From the NCBI GenBank assembly GCA_013003335.1, contig JABDJT010000295.1, forward strand, positions 1 through 17,029: a stretch of DNA of 17,029 nucleotides. The letters are read 5' to 3'. Positions 1 through 5,873 of this stretch are shown here, piece after piece. Each line of letters opens with the position of its first letter. Position 1 is the stretch's first letter. Under the pieces are notes generated by a model that was given only the letters and a program-made list of their open reading frames with translations, had not been told where the DNA came from and made no database searches. The DNA is from Verrucomicrobiales bacterium. Its GTDB lineage: Bacteria > Verrucomicrobiota > Verrucomicrobiia > Verrucomicrobiales > DEV007. The position numbers and the translations under genes are program-made.

Positions 1-377
1 GTTTCGAGGCGACGCGGTTTGCGACGGGTCGCCGCAACCGGCACACCTTCGAGATTTACGGAAGCGAGGGAGCGCTCGCCTGGGACATGGAAGACATGAA
101 CCGCATCCAGTTTTACAGCCAGAAGGATGATGAAAAAGTGGTGGGATTCCGCGACATCCTCGCCACGGAACGCTGTCACGACTACGTGAACAACTGGTGG
201 CCGCCGGGACACATTATCGGATACGAGCACGCCTTCGTGCACGCCGTGGTCGATTTCATGGATGCCATCGCCGACAACGAGGAGATCACTCCGAATTTCG
301 CAGACGGCGTCAAAATCACCCGCGTTCTCGAGGCAGCTCTCGCTTCCTCCGATTCCGGCTCCCGGGTCGATTTGTAA
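1..377 (+). CDS. Gfo/Idh/MocA family oxidoreductase, C-terminal part (5' end outside window)
   Basis: The frame is open from the first complete codon at base 3 to the TAA at 375-377, giving about 124 residues with no start codon of its own, so this is the 3' end of a longer gene. The text GSEGALAWDMEDMN followed by NNWWPPGHIIGYEHAF and FVHAVVDFMDAIADNEEITPNF is typical of the C-terminal alpha/beta domain of Gfo/Idh/MocA NAD(P)-dependent sugar or inositol dehydrogenases. Family members oxidise a hydroxyl of a sugar, inositol or related polyol. The Rossmann domain and the usual EKP motif lie upstream of the window, so the substrate cannot be read. No signal peptide can be judged. The gene converges on the minus-strand sulfatase block; its stop directly abuts the stop of the transporter-like tail on the other strand. 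Confidence 0.88.
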   Translation, partial: FEATRFATGRRNRHTFEIYGSEGALAWDMEDMNRIQFYSQKDDEKVVGFRDILATERCHDYVNNWWPPGHIIGYEHAFVHAVVDFMDAIADNEEITPNFADGVKITRVLEAALASSDSGSRVDL

Positions 378-394
378 TCACGAATCACAAATCG
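368..394. terminator. Inverted repeat across two abutting convergent stop codons
   Basis: CGATTTGT (368-375) and ACAAATCG (387-394) are perfect 8-bp inverted arms around an 11-nt loop. The loop contains most of the two abutting stops (TAA on + at 375-377, TGA on - at 378-380). Its place between convergent frames suggests a bidirectional transcription stop. There is no T-tract, and the stem is AT-rich and short, so the call is weak. Confidence 0.3.
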
Positions 395-563
395 GCACTT
401 CCCGGTCTTCGTCCGTAAAAAATGCCCGGTAATCCGGCAGGCAAATCGAGATCAGGATGATCACAAGGCCGCCCACCCCGGACCAAAAGAAAATCCCGGC
501 AACGCGTCCAGAAAACTGATCAATTAAAATTCCGAATAGCACGCCCAAATCAACCCTGCCGGT
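378..563 (-). pseudogene. C-terminal remnant of a membrane transporter (MFS-like), or a small membrane protein
   Basis: Reading on from the sulfatase stop in the same minus-strand frame gives 61 uninterrupted codons ending in TGA at 378-380. The peptide contains LGVLFGILIDQFSGRVAG, then a strongly hydrophobic stretch (GIFFWSGVGGLVIILISICL), then a short polar tail. This resembles the last loop and last helix of a major-facilitator transporter with its cytoplasmic end. No ATG is present. A TTG at 548 has AGGG five bases upstream, and a GTG lies at 542, so a genuine ~55-residue membrane peptide cannot be excluded. The preferred reading is the 3' end of a transporter gene whose upstream part was lost when the present sulfatase gene came to lie next to it. 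The MFS assignment rests on overall appearance, not on a diagnostic motif. Confidence 0.42.
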
Positions 564-2051
564 TCACTTCGCTGCTTTCTCTTTGCCCTTCGGTTTCCTG
601 TTCTTGTTCGGCTTTCTCGGCGCCTGCTTCGGAGGCTCCAAGCCGTCATCCGGCTGGTCCCACAACCGATACGGGTCATCCAGCCGTCGCATCTCGGCGA
701 GCAGCAGGGCTTCCATTTCCTTCAATTTTTCGGCGTGCTCGGGCTTCTCCGCCAAATCCTGATCGAGAAATTCGTGCGGATTCTCCGCGAGGTTGAACAG
801 CTGGGTTTCACGGACTTCGCCGTCCATCACGTCGAATTTCACCAATTTCCAGTCTCCCTTTTTCACCGCGCGCATTCCCGGTTTCGTGCCGCCAGAATAC
901 GTTCCAAACATCACGTCGCGAATCGTTTCCTTTTCGCCCGTCAGAACCGGTTTCAGGCTTTTGCCTTCGACCGTTTCGGGAATTTTGATGCCGGCCAAAT
1001 CGCATATTGTCGGGAGCGAATCGAGCAGGTAACCGTTGCCTTCCGCGCGGCCGGGATCGATCCCGGGACCTTTCACGATGAAAGGCACACGCCAGGTGTG
1101 CTGGTAGAGATTCTGTTTTCCCTGCAATCCGTGACGCCCAATCGCCATGCCGTGGTCAGCCGTGTAGACGATATAGGTGTTGTCCAGCTCGCCCATTTTT
1201 TCGAGCTGCTTCAGCACACGGGCAATCTGCTGGTCGATGTATTCGTTGCAGGCAAACTCCCGCCCCAGCTCGTTCCGGATCGTTCGCTCGTCGCGCCGCT
1301 CCCACACGCCCGATACGGAAACCTCGTCGCGCAGGCCCGGGTGGCCGTGGTGAAACGGATGCTCGGGGAGATAATTGATCGGCAGCGGCGGCTGTTTTTC
1401 GTTCGCGGGCGGCAGTGACTTCTTGTCTTTGTGATTCACCGCGCCGTATTTCGCGAGCAATTCGGGCGTGCCGTCGCGGACATCGTGCGGGTGGGAAAAG
1501 CCAAAGTAAATCAGGAAGGGATCCTCGTCTTTCTCTGCCTCGCGGGCCTCCAGATACTCCATGACGCGGTCGCCGTGCCAGGCGCTGCCGGTTTCCGGCG
1601 TGCCACCGCGTTTTGTTGCATCGTGGACTACCTGGAATTTGGCATTCGCACCGGCATAGCTGTTCCCGCGCTTGCAGGTTCGCATCGTGTCGTATCCCGC
1701 GCGGTTGAAAACTTCAGCCATGACACTGTCGAGAATGTTGTCCGGACAGTTTTTCCCGCCCTGCCAGTTCGGCAAGTGCCACACCGTCCGCCCGCACATC
1801 ACCATGTGCCGGGACGGCGTGCAGACCGCTCCGCTAAACGATCCCATCTGGTAGGCCCCGTCGAGCACCATGCCCTCAGCAGCGAGCTGATTGATCGTCG
1901 GCGTGTCGCAAATCGATTTCGGGTCGTAGACCTTCAGGTCAAACGGCGACTGGTCGTCGACGATGATGTAGAGGATATTGGGGTTTTTATCCTGCGCAGT
2001 CAGCGCAGTCGCAGCGAGAAGAGCCGCATACAAAGTTGTGAAAAATTTCAT
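564..2051 (-). CDS. Secreted type I (formylglycine) sulfatase
   Basis: The 495-residue product hydrolyses sulfate esters, probably on a polysaccharide or glycan outside the cytoplasm. Residues 1-19 form a signal peptide (MKFFTTLYAALLAATALTA) followed by mature QDKNPNILYIIVDD. Asp32-Asp33 are the N-terminal Ca ligands. Cys77-Thr-Pro-Ser-Arg81 is the CxPSR signature whose cysteine is oxidised to formylglycine by a maturation enzyme not found here. TADHG places the late Asp299-His300 metal pair, with HGLQGK after it. Length fits the family. The last ~22 residues are rich in Lys, Pro and Arg and look like an unstructured basic tail. The start is ATG at 2051; no clear Shine-Dalgarno is seen. The gene is divergent from the phosphoesterase at 2141 and shares an 89-bp upstream gap with it. 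The specific substrate cannot be predicted. Confidence 0.95.
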   Translation of the reverse strand: MKFFTTLYAALLAATALTAQDKNPNILYIIVDDQSPFDLKVYDPKSICDTPTINQLAAEGMVLDGAYQMGSFSGAVCTPSRHMVMCGRTVWHLPNWQGGKNCPDNILDSVMAEVFNRAGYDTMRTCKRGNSYAGANAKFQVVHDATKRGGTPETGSAWHGDRVMEYLEAREAEKDEDPFLIYFGFSHPHDVRDGTPELLAKYGAVNHKDKKSLPPANEKQPPLPINYLPEHPFHHGHPGLRDEVSVSGVWERRDERTIRNELGREFACNEYIDQQIARVLKQLEKMGELDNTYIVYTADHGMAIGRHGLQGKQNLYQHTWRVPFIVKGPGIDPGRAEGNGYLLDSLPTICDLAGIKIPETVEGKSLKPVLTGEKETIRDVMFGTYSGGTKPGMRAVKKGDWKLVKFDVMDGEVRETQLFNLAENPHEFLDQDLAEKPEHAEKLKEMEALLLAEMRRLDDPYRLWDQPDDGLEPPKQAPRKPNKNRKPKGKEKAAK

Positions 2052-2140
2052 GAGGGAAGAATGGCCGAATTCCTCCTGTTACGCACTCCCTCGATTGCGT
2101 GGATCAGCTGAAAATTTTCTCATCTCGTTTACCTTGGCGG

Positions 2141-2842
2141 ATGTCCAATCGACTCCTCGCTATTGGCGACATCCACGGCTGTCTGACCGCCCTGGAAAAG
2201 CTGGCTGAAGGCGTCGGCTTTTCCAAATCGGATCACCTGGTTTTCCTCGGCGACTACGTAGACCGTGGACCGGACACAAAGGGAGTGATCGATTTCCTGA
2301 TCGGTCTGCGTGATGAAGGGTACAACGTCACATTTCTCCGTGGAAATCATGAAATCATGATGCTCGGTGCCGTGGGCAGAAGCGGAGACAGCCTGATTTC
2401 CTGGCTCGGGGTGGGTGGTGACGAGGCGATGGAATCCTACAACGCGGATTCTTTCGATGACGTGCCGACCGCTCATTGGGATTTTCTTCGCAACGATCTG
2501 CAGCCCTGGCACGAGACAGAAAACCACATCTTCGTTCATGCCGGCGCTTCTCCCGACATCGAAATGCATGATCAATCAGACTTCGTGCTCTACTGGGAAT
2601 TTTTCGATTTTCCCGAGCCCCACCAATCCGGCAAGACCGTCATTTGCGGCCACAGTTCCCAGAGAAACGGCCGGCCTCTATCCGTGGGACACGCAGTTTG
2701 CATCGACACTTTTGCCTACGGCGACGGTGGCTGGCTGACCTGCCTCGACCCAAATGCCCAAACCTGCTGGCGCGCCAACCAAGCCGGCCAATTTCGAGAA
2801 GAATTGCTGGAAGAGATTGCGAACGAGGAGTCGGTGAGATGA
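2141..2842 (+). CDS. PPP-type metallophosphoesterase (Ser/Thr phosphatase or Ap4A hydrolase-like)
   Basis: The 233-residue cytoplasmic protein has the full PPP metal-binding set: GDIHG (Asp10, His12), GDYVDRG (Asp38, Asp41, Arg42) and RGNHE (Asn69, His70, Glu71), plus later FVHAG and CGHS histidines. Members use a dinuclear metal centre to hydrolyse phosphoprotein phosphates or diadenosine polyphosphates, as PrpA and ApaH do. Sequence alone does not separate the two. The start is placed at ATG 2141 (MSNRLLAIGDIHG) because the catalytic domain begins at once. The longer frame from GTG 2099 would add 14 unusual residues and overlap the region upstream of the sulfatase. The gene is followed after 72 bp by the secreted hydrolase on the same strand; no functional link is evident. 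Confidence 0.88.
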   Translation: MSNRLLAIGDIHGCLTALEKLAEGVGFSKSDHLVFLGDYVDRGPDTKGVIDFLIGLRDEGYNVTFLRGNHEIMMLGAVGRSGDSLISWLGVGGDEAMESYNADSFDDVPTAHWDFLRNDLQPWHETENHIFVHAGASPDIEMHDQSDFVLYWEFFDFPEPHQSGKTVICGHSSQRNGRPLSVGHAVCIDTFAYGDGGWLTCLDPNAQTCWRANQAGQFREELLEEIANEESVR

Positions 2843-2914
2843 GGAATTGCGCCAATCCGGTTCCCCCGCAATATCGCCATCGCCATCTGACCCGGTTCCC
2901 GTCTATCCTTCGTC

Positions 2915-4921
2915 ATGAATTTTCGCTGGCTCATTTCCTTGCTCGTTTTCGCAACCCCCTCAACCCACGCCGGCGAACCGATCCTCTCCGACGAAACCTC
3001 CCCGGGCGTCCCGAAAGCGGAAATGGTTTCCGCTTTTCTGAAAAAAGAAGCCTTCGCATTTCTGGATCGGCGACAGGAAGCCTTCGAAAAAATCGAATCG
3101 AAGGCGGACATCGAACAATGGCAGGCGGAACGTTGCGACTTTTTCAAAGAACAACTCGGCGGATTTCCTGAAAAACGAACGCCACTGAACGCCAAAGTCA
3201 CAGGTACGCTGGAGGGCGACGGCTACCGGGTCGAGAAAGTGATTTTTGAATCGCAGCCCGGTTTTCACGTCACCGCGAATCTTTACCTGCCCGAAGGCGA
3301 CGGGCCGTTTCCCGCTGTTCTCCATCCGACGGGCCACAGCGCCAATGCGAAGAACCGCGACGTTTACCAGATGGCTTCGATCACGATCGCGCGCGGCGGT
3401 TGCGCCGTGCTCTGTTACGACCCGATCGGGCAGGGCGAACGCGACCAGGTTTTCCAGGCCGACGGAAAACCCTATTCCTCCACGCTGCAGCACACGCTGA
3501 TCAACCAGGGCATGCACCTGCTCGGCTCCAACACGGCTCGAACGATGATTTGGGACGGCATGCGGGCAATCGATTACCTTCAAAGTCGCCCTGACATTGA
3601 TCCCAAGAAAATCGGCTGCACCGGCATTTCCGGCGGTGGGACGAATACGAGTTACCTCATGGCACTCGACGACCGGATCATCGCCGCTGCGCCCGGCTGC
3701 TACCTCACCGGCTACCGCAGCCTGCTCAACACCATTGGTCCGCAGGATGCCGAGCAGAACATCCACGGGCAACTCGCGTTCGGCATGGATCACTCCGATT
3801 ACGTTTTGATGCGCCTTCCCCAGCCGACTTTGATCATGGCCGCGACGAGCGATTACTTCGATATCGAAGGCGCCTGGCGGCTGTTTCGCGAGGGCAAACG
3901 TACCGCGACCCGCCTCGATTTTCCCGAGCGTGTCGATCTCGTCGAACCCGACACCGATCACGGATTTCCGCCCGGCATGCGTGTCGCAGCGGCGAACTGG
4001 ATGCGGCGCTGGTTGTTGGAAAACGACGAGCCCATCGGCATCGAAAAAGTACCAGTCGCCGTTCCGGAAGAGGAATTGAACGTGCTGGAAACCGCCGCTG
4101 TTTTGGAATTGGACGGGGCGAAATCGAATTTTGATCTGACTGCCGAAAGGTGCAAAACCTTCGCCGAACGGCGCGCCGAAAATACGAAGCCGGAAAATCG
4201 CGAGGCGTTGCGAAAAAAAATCCGCGAGCTGATCGCGGCCCGCGAGATTGCGGATTTGCCGGAGCCGAAGGTGAAGAAGGTCAGCGAAAACCGGTTCATC
4301 ATCGAATCCGAGCCGGGCATTTTTCTGCCTGCGCATCTCGTCTCGCCCGGGCGCGTAGCGGGTCGATTGCATCAAGCAATCTTCCTCCACGGCGGTGGAA
4401 TCGAGGCCGCACTGGCATCCGGCGAGATCGAGAAACTGCAAGCCAAGCTCGCGACCGAAGTGCTGGTCGTCGATCTCCGTGGGCTGGGCGAAACGAAGAA
4501 AGCGAACAGCGGCAAAGGTTTCGACGAGCTGTTCGGCCCCGATTGGAAAACGACGACTTTGGCAAGTTTGCTCGGCAAAAGCTACGTTGGCATGCGTGCC
4601 GAAGACACCTGGCAAATCGTCCGGGCATGGCGCGAAATTTCCGGCAATGAGAATCTGAAGCCGCACCTGATAGCCATCGGCGAACCAGGCATACCCGCAC
4701 TTCATGCCGCCGCATTGCAGTCCGAATATTTTGGGAATGTCAGGATTTCTGGCTCCATCAAGTCGTGGATCGAGATCGTCGAAACACCGGTGGTCCGCAA
4801 CCAGCAGCCGAACCTCGTTTTCGGGGCGCTCCGGGAATACGACCTGCCGGTGTTGCGGGAAATGTTGGGCGAGCGGTTGACTTTCGAAGATCCAGCTGGT
4901 GTGGCGGACGGCGTGAAGTAG
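2915..4921 (+). CDS. Secreted tandem alpha/beta hydrolase (acetyl xylan esterase-like), second domain apparently inactive
   Basis: The 668-residue protein begins with a signal peptide (MNFRWLISLLVFATPSTHA). Domain one (about 40-375) is a complete alpha/beta hydrolase: LHPTGHS oxyanion region, YDPIGQGE, nucleophile elbow GISGGG with Ser239, and DTDHGF with His349. It resembles acetyl xylan esterase or dienelactone-hydrolase-like proteins of Planctomycetes and would remove acyl groups from glycans outside the cytoplasm. Domain two (about 385-668) repeats the fold: LHGGG, then VVDLRGLGET, then an elbow-like IGEPG with Glu590 where the nucleophile should be. No histidine follows in the usual C-terminal place, so this half looks non-catalytic. 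The start is ATG 2915, fixed by the signal peptide; no good Shine-Dalgarno is visible. The gene may be co-transcribed with the phosphoesterase 72 bp upstream. Esterase substrate is an inference. Confidence 0.85.
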   Translation: MNFRWLISLLVFATPSTHAGEPILSDETSPGVPKAEMVSAFLKKEAFAFLDRRQEAFEKIESKADIEQWQAERCDFFKEQLGGFPEKRTPLNAKVTGTLEGDGYRVEKVIFESQPGFHVTANLYLPEGDGPFPAVLHPTGHSANAKNRDVYQMASITIARGGCAVLCYDPIGQGERDQVFQADGKPYSSTLQHTLINQGMHLLGSNTARTMIWDGMRAIDYLQSRPDIDPKKIGCTGISGGGTNTSYLMALDDRIIAAAPGCYLTGYRSLLNTIGPQDAEQNIHGQLAFGMDHSDYVLMRLPQPTLIMAATSDYFDIEGAWRLFREGKRTATRLDFPERVDLVEPDTDHGFPPGMRVAAANWMRRWLLENDEPIGIEKVPVAVPEEELNVLETAAVLELDGAKSNFDLTAERCKTFAERRAENTKPENREALRKKIRELIAAREIADLPEPKVKKVSENRFIIESEPGIFLPAHLVSPGRVAGRLHQAIFLHGGGIEAALASGEIEKLQAKLATEVLVVDLRGLGETKKANSGKGFDELFGPDWKTTTLASLLGKSYVGMRAEDTWQIVRAWREISGNENLKPHLIAIGEPGIPALHAAALQSEYFGNVRISGSIKSWIEIVETPVVRNQQPNLVFGALREYDLPVLREMLGERLTFEDPAGVADGVK

Positions 4922-4987
4922 GATGGCTCTCCAGAGCCGTCATTGCAACCCCTGCACAATTTCCACCGGGCCAGATCTGACGGCTCT
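4922..4987. terminator. Overlapping inverted repeats between convergent genes, probable bidirectional terminator
   Basis: The 69-bp gap between the + hydrolase stop and the - lactonase stop is almost filled by related repeats. GATGGCTC (4922-4929) pairs with GAGCCGTC (4934-4941) around a TCCA loop, with one G:T pair. The same right arm, AGAGCCGTC (4933-4941), also pairs perfectly over 9 bp with GACGGCTCT (4979-4987) across a 37-nt loop. The + strand continues TTTCTT after the second stem. The two stems share an arm and so exclude each other. Confidence 0.5.
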
Positions 4988-4990
4988 TTC

Positions 4991-5851
4991 TTACCCAGCA
5001 AACGCGAATGCCGGCACGCCTTTCACTCCCGGCTGTTTCACAATCGTCCGTCCGGCCAAATCATCGCCCACAGTTTTATCAGACTGACCCGTCGTCACGT
5101 AAAGGTCTGACAAATCATCGCCGCCGAACGCGGGAGCGGTGACCTCCAGCGTGGGCGATTCGAGAATCTCGAGCGTTTTCCCATTCGACGAATCGAAGCA
5201 CATGACCCGCCCTCCGTGGCACATCGCAACCCACAAATTGTCATCTTCATCGATCGCCATTCCGTCCGGCGTACCGGGAAACCCGGCGGTGTCGACCACG
5301 GTTCGCTTCCCGGAGATCGCGCCCGTCGTCAGATCGAAATCGAAAGCCACCACTTCATCGGTCGGCGAATCGATATAAAACATCGTGTCTGCCGCCCGAT
5401 TCCAAACCAGACCATTCGAAACTGTCACGTCGTCGAACATTCGGTGCACCGAGTGATCGGCATCCAGCCGCCACATGGCCCCAACCGGCTGGCGCGGCTT
5501 CGACAGGTGCATTGTCCCTGCCCAGAAACGTCCGGCGGGATCACACTTTCCGTCGTTGAACCGGTTGTCCGGCAAATCCGATTCAGGATCAGTGATTGCC
5601 TGCGTTGCGCCGGTTGTGAGATCGAGAAAATGAAATCCCGAATCGCCCGCGATAACGAGTCCGCCCGATGCGCGGGGAACGACCGTGCCGACGCGTTCGC
5701 CGACGTTTGCGATGGTCTCCGAGCCGGTGACCGCGTCGAATTCGATCACGAGATGACCTTCGATATCCACCCACAGAAATTTCCCGTCCCACCAGATCGG
5801 GCCTTCACCCCACTGTGCTTTCGTGTCGCCAATCGGCTCAAATTCTGACAT
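4991..5851 (-). CDS. SMP-30/gluconolactonase family sugar lactonase
   Basis: The 286-residue protein is a six-bladed beta-propeller lactonase that opens aldonolactones to the free sugar acids using one divalent metal. The metal ligands of SMP-30 enzymes are all visible: Glu16 in WGEGP, Asn146 in VSNGL and Asp196 in GTPDGM. Asn99 in RFNDGK is the usual substrate-contact position. Length is normal for the family. The start is ATG 5851, supported by AGGA at 5859-5862, seven bases upstream. No signal peptide is present, so it is probably cytoplasmic. It lies 22 bp behind the PQQ sugar dehydrogenase gene on the same strand, which fits an operon: the dehydrogenase makes a lactone and this enzyme would hydrolyse it. 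The compartments differ (one secreted, one not), so the product would have to enter the cell first. Confidence 0.92.
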   Translation of the reverse strand: MSEFEPIGDTKAQWGEGPIWWDGKFLWVDIEGHLVIEFDAVTGSETIANVGERVGTVVPRASGGLVIAGDSGFHFLDLTTGATQAITDPESDLPDNRFNDGKCDPAGRFWAGTMHLSKPRQPVGAMWRLDADHSVHRMFDDVTVSNGLVWNRAADTMFYIDSPTDEVVAFDFDLTTGAISGKRTVVDTAGFPGTPDGMAIDEDDNLWVAMCHGGRVMCFDSSNGKTLEILESPTLEVTAPAFGGDDLSDLYVTTGQSDKTVGDDLAGRTIVKQPGVKGVPAFAFAG

Positions 5852-5858
5852 GCAGCGA

Positions 5859-5862
5859 TCCT
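5859..5862 (-). promoter_or_regulatory. Ribosome binding site of the SMP-30 lactonase gene
   Basis: AGGA on the minus strand lies seven bases before the ATG at 5851, inside the 22-bp gap after the dehydrogenase stop. It fixes the lactonase start and argues for translation from a shared message. Confidence 0.6.
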
Positions 5863-5873
5863 AGCTGGAGCGA

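Noticed and set aside
2099..2140. GTG start at 2099 for the phosphoesterase, adding 14 residues
   Set aside because: The extra residues precede the catalytic domain without a family match, and ATG 2141 puts the GDIHG motif at its usual distance from the N-terminus.
2857..2900. Direct repeat CCGGTTCCC at 2857-2865 and 2892-2900 in the gap before the double hydrolase
   Set aside because: Nine bases repeated once in GC-rich DNA is weak, and there is no promoter or structure to tie it to; it may be chance.
2960..4705. A 581-codon open frame on the minus strand opposite the double hydrolase
   Set aside because: It reads antisense to a gene with clear catalytic motifs. Its translation has no recognisable domain and its openness is explained by the GC-rich codon pattern of the real gene.
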